Origin: Prostheceraeus crozeri
Taxonomy: Eukaryota; Platyhelminthes; Polycladida; Euryleptidae
DNA: 64,000 nt
NCBI GenBank assembly: GCA_907163375.1
Contig: CAJQUW010002996.1
Span: 1-64,000 of the forward strand
Reading direction: 5' to 3'
The notes beneath the pieces are model-generated. The model was not told where the DNA came from and did no database searches. It saw only the letters and a list, made by a program, of their open reading frames with translations. Positions 55,310 through 64,000 of the stretch are shown here, piece after piece. A program made the translations under genes and the position numbers. Position 1 is the stretch's first letter. Each line of letters begins with the position of its first letter.

Positions 55310-56874
55310 ACAATGAAGCTCGGATTTGCATGTTTGTTCACACTTTGCCTAGATGAGACGAACAATTCATCTGGGTATAAGCAGCTCGATTTGACTGCTA
55401 TTTTCTGGTGCTCCAATCACCAAAGAATCCGTGTAGAATTCCTGACCTCGATTTACATGAAAATAGACTGGAAAGATGTGATTGAGGCTTTTGCAGGAAA
55501 CCGAGCGCCACCCAAACTTTGTAGTGCTCAGATAATTCATGCTGAAGTAATGAATTTTCTGAAAACCGTGAACATCTCAGCCAAAAACGTACTTGCCATC
55601 AACCGCGACGGGCCGCATGTTATGACAGCCTTCATAAAACTGTTCTCATCTTCTAATCCGGATGTTGTAGACTTTGGTTCTTGCAAGCTACATACATTGC
55701 ACAACTGCGTGGAAAAAGCTATGGGCAAACTGAAATTCAATGTGCTTCAATTTTCACTCGACATTAAGTATTTCTTTTAAGGGCAAGCTCTCAGATCCGA
55801 AGAATTCGCTGCTCTGCGAGACGAGCTGGATTTACCGAACATGAAACTAATTGATCATATGGGATGAGGTTTTTGACCTTACTTCATTTTGTGAATCGAG
55901 TTCTCACACTCCTTGATGCGCTTCGAACCTATTTCGTCCACTATTTGCCCAAAAAAGGATTGGCAGATTTGGCAAAGAATGATCGGTATTTGCATCAAAG
56001 AAGACAGACATCTACCTCCTTTTTCTATCGGAAGCACTTCCCCTATTTCAAGAAATGCAATTATTTTTACAGAGAGACGATCCCATTGGGCCGGAGTAGC
56101 CCATGTGTATAGAATTTGTGGTATGATGGCTTCTCTAGGCGGACGATTTTTGCTGCCTTCTGTCTGTGAAGACATCGTCGTGTCGAAGATTTCAACATCA
56201 AGCATGGCCCCTGAAAATCACTCATCAGACGTTGACATAGGCCACCGAACCGAACGTTTATGTCTGAAAAATTTGCAGTCGGCCGAAATGACCCATTTCA
56301 AACTCGAAGCGAAGGCTTTTTATTTGGAGGCTTTCCACGCAACCATGAGCAATCTCAAACTTGATCAAAAAGAACACATGCGTTTGTGGCGAAAGTTGAC
56401 ATTGCTGTGTCCACAAAACCGCACGTTTCAGTCGGATAAGGACAAGACAACAAAATTGAAAAACTTGACGTTTGTTGCAGGTCTCATTCCCACAATAAAA
56501 GTTGATGACATGCAACCATTAATCGAGGAATGGAAACAGCTGGCAATCAACAATGATATTCAGCCACTCAAAGAAGAACGGCTAGATGCTTATTGGAGCA
56601 AGATATTCGAAAAACACAAATATCCGCTGATTAAAGTTCTTGTGCAGGCATTGCTTTGTATTCAGCCACACAATGCTGCTGAGGAAAGAGGATTTAGTGT
56701 AAATGCAGCTGTAGTCACAAAGGAGAGAAATCGTCTCCAACCCGAAACTCTGAACGGTATCCGGCGAGTGCGATCTCACTTGAAAAATATCGATGGATTA
56801 CAACATCTTTCAGTAACTCAGTCCCTCATCGACTTAGCTCGAAGCTCATCCCGGCGATACTTCCAATCATATGA
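55310..56874 (+). pseudogene. Decayed hAT-like transposase
   Basis: Recognisable in order: LDETNNSSGYKQLD, NRDGPHVMTAF, FGSCKLHTLHN (55.3-55.8 kb). Then a region with frame changes around 55.8-56.1 kb (KKGLADLAKNDRYL). Then the C-terminal half from 56.2 kb with IKVLVQALLCIQPHNAAEER, GFSVNAAV and GIRRVRSHL. The ERGFSVN stretch is the hAT dimerisation region of this subfamily. At least two frame changes are present, and the gene's 3' end is separated by the nested element at 56875. Confidence 0.7.
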
Positions 56875-58957
56875 CAGGGTGTCTACAAGGCCTGGATATC
56901 CTGGATAAATCCTGATTTTGAAAATTTGGCCTTGATATCCTCGATATCCTGGATAAATCCTGATTTCGTCGAAATTAAAAGTTGTGAAAAACGTCCTGAG
57001 CCACATTTTTAACGTTTGCAATAATGTAAACAAAATGTAATTATGCTTTTCGATGAATTAATCTTCGTTTGTGCTTTTCGATTTCATTTGATAGCGTAAA
57101 ATAATGTTCGTGTGTGTTTTCTTTCTGTTTCAGGTTACTTGTGTTAATTTAAGGTTTTTTCGTATACATGAATTTTCGAACTCGGTGGGTGTCTCAGACT
57201 TCGCAAACAGATTAGTGACTCCTATTTTGTAGTTGCATCCAATGACTATCAGTTAGTGAATCTTGTTCGTCGTAGTGTCGACGTTTCCACATCCTTGACT
57301 TCAACTACATCATCTTCAATGAATGCTGATGCATCTTCATCGAATCACACAAGTAAAATTTCTACAATTAACCCGGAAACGAGAACGGCTCCTATTACGG
57401 CAGCTATGAAAAAATGAAGTATATCAAAGCAGAAATAATTTGGGCCTTGGATATAGTAAAGAAACACCGTTCACAACGATAATGTGATGATCAACAATCT
57501 ATATTTCAAGCGATGTTCAAGAGCCACCGTGTTGTTGACAACATCCAAATGGCCAAAGATAAGTTAGGCTACGTTGTGACTTTCGGACTATCTCCACATT
57601 TTCAGAAAGAGATACTAGCCAGAGTACATACGTCCAAGGAGTTTAGCATACCTTTCGATGAGGCATTAAACAAAATTGTTCAAAGGGGACATCAAGATCT
57701 GTGGATTAGATATTTCAACGAGCACTGGTGTTATGGTTAGTGATTATGTAACGTCAGTATTTCTCACTCACTCGAAAGCTGAAAACATATTTGTGTCAAT
57801 AAATAAGTTCAATAAAGCATTTGATAAAATTAGTGGCTCATTTGTTGATGTCTTCAACAGATTGTTGCAAATCAGCATGGCAGTCAATCATTTCACCGAA
57901 GATTTTCTGAAAAATTTCAGCACAAGTATGGGAAGGAATTGCTCCAAACAGGTACATGCTCGCTACGTGTCATTCGTGAGTGGAGCATTGCAGTATGGAT
58001 TGAAAAAAGTACTTGGGATTTGTCAACTGTACTGCAAAGCATGTACTACCTTTTCAAAGATTCTCCTGCACGCAGGGCTGATTAACGGCCACACATATTG
58101 CAGGTTCAACCGCATTTCCTAAGTTTTTTTGCAAATGCGGTTAGGTACAAAACAAAGATGTATGTAACAGATCAATAGAGATTCTACCGAACATTGAGAA
58201 ATATTGCGTCGATGTGAAACCTCAACTGCATGTAGCATCATTCTCAACAGTCGTTGACGCAATCAATGACCCATTGCCTGCAGCGAAGCTGTATTTTTTC
58301 AGCTTCGTAGCGTCTCAGTTTGAGCCATTTCTACGGCGGTTTCAACACGACAAGCCTATGATTCCATTTTTACACGGTTTTCTGATGGGCATTGTCAAAG
58401 ATAATGTACATTGAAAAGATTCGTTAAGGCATCGGTCATGCAAGAGGTGGGGACAGACGCTTCCAAAATTCTGATACGTGATCTGAATAACGATGCAAAT
58501 CTGAAGGAAATATCGCAAGTGGATCTGGAATTCGGAGCCAAACGCAGTATCCCAAAGAATTCTCATCCACGCAGAATGTTGGAGTTCGGTGAAGCCCCTC
58601 GCTATTGCCTAATACCTAGTAGGTAACGGCACTGTTAAAATGGCGATGACACGAGATGGTCATTTTATGACCATCATAAAAATTTCGATAGGCTCCTTGA
58701 TTTCTGCAATAATATCGCTTGGATAATAATAATAATAATTATTATTTCTTTATTGTCTCAAACGGTACATTCTTTGAGCACATTACAAAATCCGAAGAAA
58801 TACATATAAAGACAGAAGGGAATACATAGGCTGCAAAAGTCATAAAAATCTAAAAAAAACATCACATAAAACTCACTATTTACAGAACCTTATGAACGAT
58901 TTGATTCAAACTGGATATCTCCTGGATTTGAAAATTCCTGATGTAGTAGACACCCTG
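56875..58957 (+). mobile_element. Nested hAT-like transposon, 2.1 kb, non-autonomous
   Basis: Ends CAGGGTGTCTACAAG and its partner TAGTAGACACCCTG, flanked by ATATGA on both sides (56869-56874, 58958-58963). It sits in the last part of the outer transposase. The termini carry repeated CCTGGATATCCTGGATAAAT-type words. Its coding remnant is of the same broad family as the outer element. It includes an (AAT/ATT)n stretch near 58725-58748. Confidence 0.75.
57513..58122 (+). pseudogene. Transposase remnant in the nested element
   Basis: KDKLGYVVTFGLSPHFQKEI and FDEALNKIVQRGHQD match the start of the catalytic region of this hAT-like subfamily. A frame change near 57.7 kb follows, then SVFLTHSKAENIF. 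The middle of the protein is missing, and later frames (58.2-58.6 kb: VDAINDPLPAAKLYFF, DKPMIPFLHGFL) are separated by stops. It is internally deleted and inactive. Confidence 0.6.
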
Positions 58958-59154
58958 ATATGAGCACGATAGTGCTAGTGATGATGAAGAATCATGAACG
59001 TAAATTTTTAGACTATTTAAAGAATTGTTTTTGCCAAAGAAGAATTTTTTATCGGATTGTTTTTATGGACAGATTTCAGTGAGCTAGATTGTTTATACTT
59101 GACGTGTTTTTATTGATAGTGATCATTTGTCTATCAGTGATGTATGATATATAG

Positions 59155-59775
59155 ACTTGCTTTCTGGTAACGCAATCACAGATGCAACATTGTATTCTTT
59201 ATAGATTTGTTGATTCATAACCCAACCATAGGCGCACTGATGTACTTTTATGAAGATTTGTTTTTTCTGGTAGCGCAACCATAGTCGCACTGTTGGATTA
59301 TTTATATAGATTTGTTTTTCTGGTAACGCATCATAGACGTACTGATGTATTTGTATATAGATTTATTTTTCTGGTAACGCAATCATAGGCGCACCGTTTT
59401 ATTCTTTATAGATTTGTTGATTCATAACCCAACCATAGGCGCACTGATGCACTTTTATGAAGATTTGTTTTTTCTGGTAGCGCAATCATAGGCGCACTGA
59501 TATATTTGTATATAGATTTGTTTTTCTGGTAGCGCAATCATAGGCGTACTGATGTATTTGTATATAGATTTGTTTTTCTGGTAGCGCAATCATAGGCGCA
59601 CTGATGTACTTTTATAAAGATTTGTTTTTCTGGTAGCGCAATCATAGATACACCGCTGTATTCTTAATAGATTCGTTGATTCTTAACACAATCATAGACG
59701 CACTAATGTATATTTTTATAGATTTGTTGATTCAATCATTTAACGAAATCATAGACGCGCTGATCAATTTTTATA
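59155..59775 (+). repeat. 51-bp minisatellite, about 12 units, with higher-order pattern
   Basis: Units of about 51 bp built on TAGATTTGTTTTTCTGGTAG followed by CGCAATCATAGGCGCACTGA. Units 2 and 6 share the variant GATTCATAACCCAACC, so blocks of four units (about 205 bp) were copied together. It lies inside the right part of the outer hAT-like element, after its transposase. Confidence 0.85.
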
Positions 59776-60095
59776 TAGCTTTGTACTGCCTATATTTGTT
59801 AAAAGGATTTGTGAAATATTCTCAGGCCTTCTGAGATTTATTGATGTATTTGTTAATTGAATATATTGCGGGTTCATAAAAGCTGCGATTTTTCATTCAA
59901 AATCACCTGTCATTTATGAATGACGAGGAAAAGAGATACGCATGATATTGATGACAATCTTGCGCATAATGACTATTTTCCATTCACAGTTAAGTATAGA
60001 AGGCAATTAATGTTTATATTTACTCTGATGATATAACATTATAATATTAGAGCGTCCGGATTTTTTTCTGGACGAGTTTGGCAACCCTGCGGAAG

Positions 60096-60739
60096 CAAAC
60101 GCATGTGATCCATAGGCCTTGCGTTGTCCCGCGATAGAGCATGACCACTCGCATTGCGCGCATAGATTAATATTGCAATTTTTTTACCGACGTTTGGCAC
60201 ACTACTACATAGCACTCAAAGCTGTCAAAAACAAGAACGACTTTGTAAGACTCAGCCTTGTCAATATTGTTTTTCAAGCAGTTACCAAGACGGACTATTT
60301 TGAGCCTGATATTATCTTTACTTTCTCCGACCAGTTTCAAATTCACGGCTGAGTATGAAGACGGTTGAATGTTGTTTATCATGTAACGATGTTCTCAGGT
60401 TGATCGAAGGTTATTCTGTTGATCTATCTTGGATAATGACTTATCTAAAAGTTATCATCAGCATCAAAGTGGACCTCATCGCAAGTGTGATAAAATTAGT
60501 TATGGACCATTTTTTGAGACCACATAGACCTTCATTCTGCATTCATAGAAGTCGGGAATAAACGAAGCTGAGTCACACGATTGTCGGAACCAAATTACAG
60601 CTTGGATCTATTTTTCGCAGACTAGTCTTAGGTTCCAGAACCCAAATACACTGTATAAACTTCTTAAAAATTCGAATAAATCAAGGCCAAGCAAGTGACC
60701 TTCACGATGGAATTTTTACGAAATATTTTGGATTTCTCT
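60096..60739. other. No gene seen
   Basis: Between the hAT-like element and the gypsy fossil. A 77-codon frame at 60119 has no recognisable similarity; nothing else is visible. Confidence 0.4.
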
Positions 60740-61719
60740 ACTTGACAATGTATCCGCATTTCCATGTTGCACACCCGCTCGATGTTCAATGTCAAAATCA
60801 TATTCTTGTAATGACACCAACCAGCGCGCTGTCCTTCCATATCATTCAGATTTGAGTCATTTTAATGACGCATGATCTGTCCGTATAAGAAAACGTGTAC
60901 CCAACAAATACGTCCTGAACACTTTACAGAAATGGACAACTGCGAGCAACTCTTTTCTGGTGGTGCAATAATTTCTTTGATGTTTGTTTAACGTTTTACT
61001 TCCATTGGCTATCACTTTCTTTTCACCATTTATTTCTTGTGACAATACGGCCCCAATTGCCTGGTCGCTAGCATCAGTGTCGAGAACAAACTTTCCTGCA
61101 TCTTTACCTACTTGAGGAAACGACAAAATAGGCGTAGAAGTCAAGAGTGATTTCAACTTTTCGAAGGAACCCTGGCATTTGTCTGACCAGTTAAACTTTT
61201 CATCACCTGATAACTGTGTGATGGGTGTTGAAATCTCCGCGAAATTCCGTATGAATCGCCGATAGCATCCTGCTAACCCCATAAAAGATTTCACATCAGA
61301 CTTCGGCCAGTTGCTTATTTTGTCAGTCTTTTTAACATCCACTAATGCCGTTGTCAGATACTAAATGGCCCAAGAATGCCACTTCTCTCTTAAGGAACAC
61401 ACACTTCTTCGCATTTAATGTCAAACCTGCATCTTTGAATTTTTGAAATATTGAGCGTATTTGTCTCAAATGCTCTTCAAAAGTTTTACTAAAACATATT
61501 ACGTCATCAAGATAAACTAAGCATCTATCCCCGCATATCCCATTAAGAACTACCGACATAAGACGTTAGAACGTAGCTGGAGCATTGCACAAACCCATAG
61601 GCATCCGCAAAAATTCAAACAGGCCTTTATGAGTTGTAAAAGTCGTCTTCTCTACATCATCTTCATGAAGAGGTACCCGCCAATAGCCAGAAGCCAAGTC
61701 CATAATACTGGAATACTTA

Positions 61720-63538
61720 CAGTGTGCGAAAAAAAGTATGGAATAATTCATCGTTCCTTGATATTTTTCAAGCTACATACAATTCCTTGCCCCTGACATT
61801 GATACAGTTGTATAGATTGTACTCTACTGTCTTATTTATTGTTCGACTGTTCTCTAGGCTCAACAAACAAGGTACTTGAGCACTATTTACCAATTTTCAT
61901 GCTTAGTTATAATGAATTTCGATATTCAAATATTATCTCTCTATTTACCAGAATTTGCGTGAAAAGTAAAAACTATCAAGTTGCATTTCAATTGTAATAA
62001 AAACAAATATTTTCATCATATTTCAAGTTTGCATCTCAAATAATAGATCAATAACTCTCCATGCTTGCAAAAATATTTCAGAAATATAGAGAATCTCACT
62101 GGAAAACAACATCATGATCAGTACTTGGTAGGGTAGCCGTGGTTCTTTAACACAGCTTTCATTCTTCTGGGCATCGAAGCCACCAGCCGTTGACACTCCT
62201 CCAATGTGACATTCATGCACCAAATTCGTTGGATCTCCGTCTTGAGTTCACCGACATTGCGGTAAGTCCTTGAATGAAGCTTTCTCTTCATCATTTGCCA
62301 AAGATTTTCTATTGGGTTTATGTCAGGACTGTTGCCTGACCAGTCCAACAACTGCACGTTATGCTGTGAAAACCAAGATTTCGCCTTTTTCGACACATGA
62401 CATGGCGCCGAGTCTTGTTGAAAAATTGTAGTTTGGTGGATGGTCATAAACTGGAACAATTTGTCATCCAGGACTGCCAGGTACTTGTTCGTGTTCATCC
62501 GTTCACCTTTGTTCAGGAATGTTATGGCACCGCGCCCTTGACAGCTGAAGCATCCCCAGACCATCACAGAATCCGGGTGCTTCAATGTCTTGGTTGTGTA
62601 TCGAGGAGATAGTGGTGATGATCCCATCGGTCGTCGAACATGCTGTCGGACATTGTGATGCACTTGGAAAGTTGATTCATCGCTAAATATCACCTTCTTC
62701 CACTGCTCAACTGTCCATGTTTCGTGAGCTTTACAGAACGCGAGTCGTTTCCGCCTAGCAGCTTGCGTAATGATAGGCTTTTTGACAGGACGCTTTGATG
62801 GTAATTTGAATTTATTCTTCAACCTCATTTGAATTGTTCTTGTTGTAACATTGTCCAAATGTGGAGTCAATTCTTGCTTTATTTCCAACTTGATCCGTGG
62901 TTTTCCTTGGGCGACCAGTACGATGTCTTGATGCTGTTGATCCTGTTTCACGTTGTCTCTTTAACACCTTGCTTACACTGCCTTGAGTCAGACCCGTTCT
63001 TTTTGCAATCTCGGTCTTGGAAAACCTTGTATGTTTGTGTAATGTAACAATTTGCGCCTTGATCCTTTCACTAAGCTCTCTCGTCTTCACCATCTCGTCT
63101 ACAATGGATCCCAGTAGAATGAATCACATTAAGGAAGTTGACCTCGGAATCTTCACTCTACATTGTAATCCAATCAAAAGCTCGTCACTAAGCCGCACTC
63201 CTCATCAGCAACAGGTATGCAGCCTTATTGGCCACTTGTACGTACGTAGCATTGTACGCTGGCAATGACGAATGCCAATAGTAGGCAAATGTCTGATAGC
63301 CGATGTCATCCTGCTTTGACCTTCCTATCGAGAATGAGTAGCAAACATAGAAACTATTTATTAAAGGAGCTGACGACTCGAAATGCTGATATTGAGACTC
63401 AGAATACAAAGTTGAAGCGTGAACATAACAATAACAATGTTATATAGTCAGTTTGCTGGCCAGCTAGTCTCATCAGAATGACTTCGTTAGAGAAACAGCG
63501 AGTGAAATAAAATTATTCCATACTTTTTTCGTACACTG
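61720..63538 (-). mobile_element. Tc1/mariner element (DD34E), 1.8 kb
   Basis: Inverted ends CAGTGTGCGAAAAAAAGTAT and the partner ATACTTTTTTCGTACACTG, flanked by TA on both sides (61718-61719, 63539-63540). Length 1,819 bp, terminal repeats about 30 bp. The single minus-strand gene is nearly complete, so the copy is fairly young. It lies inside gypsy pol. Confidence 0.9.
62118..63093 (-). pseudogene. Tc1 transposase, near complete with one frame change
   Basis: Starts MVKTRELSERIK at 63093. The N-terminal helix-turn-helix (FSKTEIAKRTGLTQGSVSKV) and basic TGRPRKTT motif are followed by a frame change in the 62.81-62.95 kb overlap. The catalytic half is open to 62118: D in VIFSDESTF, D in FQQDSAPCH and E in NPIENLW, with 34 residues between the last two (DD34E). 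It ends RRMKAVLKNHGYPTKY, as in Tc1-like proteins. Apart from the frame change all key residues are present. Confidence 0.9.
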
Positions 63539-64000
63539 TAGAACCAAAAAGTGCATCAAATGTTTCATCAATATTTGGCAGAGGAAAACTGTCTTTGACC
63601 GAAATGGAATTCAATTTTCGATAGTCAATGCATATTCTCAAACTACCGTCTTTTTTTGCACCATAACGATGGGAGCCGCCCATGGTGAAGACGAGGGACG
63701 AATAATTTCTTTGTTCATCAACCACTCTAGCTGTTCCTCTACTTCGGGCTTGTATGCATGTGGCATTCTTCGAACCGGCAGGCGAATCGGAGGATGATCT
63801 TTGGTATCAATTCTATGGTGAACAACACTAGTTTTCCCGAGTTCTTGCTTGGAAAATGCAAATATTGACCTGTATTCATCTAGTGGATCGTAAAGTTGAA
63901 CTTTGTTGACATTCTCTAGGTCACCTACAGAAATGAACTTTTCCCATTCGACGCTGGAATTTTCAATTTCATTATTTGAGCTTTCGTTTTCATAAGAATA

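Larger units (their letters stand above)
54905..60089 (+). mobile_element. hAT-like DNA transposon, 5.2 kb, with 6-bp target duplication
   Basis: Ends CAGGGTTGCTATACGTCCGG and the complement form TCCGGACG to GGCAACCCTG are inverted, and CGGAAG flanks both sides (54899-54904, 60090-60095). The interior has a decayed transposase on the plus strand (55.3-56.9 kb), a nested element (56875-58957) and a minisatellite. CAGGG ends fit hAT; the 6-bp duplication is shorter than the usual 8 bp. Confidence 0.75.
60740..64000 (-). mobile_element. Ty3/gypsy LTR retrotransposon pol fossil, interrupted by Tc1
   Basis: Minus strand. Parts seen: the reverse transcriptase (RICIDYRKLNSISVKDSFP, MDLASGYWRVPLHEDD, LVYLDDVICFS) and RNase H with its linker (FMGLAGCYRRFI, FVLDTDASDQAIGAVLSQ, IRTDHASL, then HRAGVQHGNAD). 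No LTR, gag or integrase lies in the window. The copy runs off the right edge and fades out near 60740. It is an old fossil with several breaks. The Tc1 element at 61720-63538 inserted between two parts of the reverse transcriptase. Confidence 0.85.

Noticed and set aside
59155-59775. Regular repeats that could suggest a CRISPR-like array
   Set aside because: Units are contiguous and vary gradually, with no unique spacers and no cas genes, in an animal genome. It is a minisatellite.
1-64000. tRNA, rRNA and other structured RNA genes
   Set aside because: I looked for tRNA A/B-box pairs and rRNA core sequence on both strands and found none. The GGTCGAATCC-like word at 26840 belongs to a hAT terminus.

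Overview
This is a window of an animal nuclear genome, AT-rich and full of transposons, most likely from an aquatic invertebrate; the species cannot be told from the sequence. Evidence for a metazoan: spliced genes with GT/AG introns, Penelope, Academ, hAT, Tc1, CR1/Jockey-like and Ty3/gypsy elements, and an over-represented palindrome TAGGCCTA. No rRNA or tRNA gene was seen.

1-10.0 kb: most of a Polinton/Maverick-type (adintovirus-like) element whose left part lies outside the window. It carries a penton-like gene, adenain-like protease, major capsid protein, basic virion proteins, retroviral-type integrase with chromodomain, packaging ATPase, a probable single-strand-binding protein and several small genes. 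It is broken in a few places but many frames remain open. Its most unusual content is a rightward cassette of two PC4-like proteins and a 181-residue protein with the two-repeat layout of the TATA-box-binding protein (TBP). One of its other genes has a clear CCAAT/CCAAT/TATA promoter and a 67-nt intron directly after the ATG. A DEDDh exonuclease-like gene and RING-like and Cys-rich small genes are also present.

10.2-16.6 kb: a GC-rich 62-bp tandem repeat, a decayed CR1/Jockey-like LINE, then the only clear host gene: a three-exon, 179-residue claudin/PMP22-like four-helix membrane protein on the minus strand, with phase-1 introns, a poly(A) signal and a possible TATA box.

18.9-21.3 kb: an unclassified repeat family, including a palindrome with arms of about 626 bp and a 75-bp centre.

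21.8-37.6 kb: one Penelope-like element (minus strand) flanked by a perfect 16-bp target duplication. It was split by a 1,055-bp hAT-type MITE (8-bp duplication) and by an 11.8-kb fold-back array. The array is a 5.31-kb tandem duplication, and each copy contains the same 2.2-kb internally deleted hAT element. The opposite arm of the fold-back still shows the empty target site, so the order of events can be read.

42.0-50.0 kb: an 8-kb Academ-like DNA transposon with inverted repeats of about 1.07 kb and a decayed zinc-finger/XPG-type coding region.

54.9-60.1 kb: a hAT-like transposon with a 6-bp target duplication, 29-bp subterminal repeats and a 51-bp minisatellite. A second hAT-like element, also with a 6-bp duplication, is nested in its transposase gene.

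60.7-64.0 kb: a Ty3/gypsy pol fossil interrupted by a 1.8-kb Tc1 (DD34E) element.
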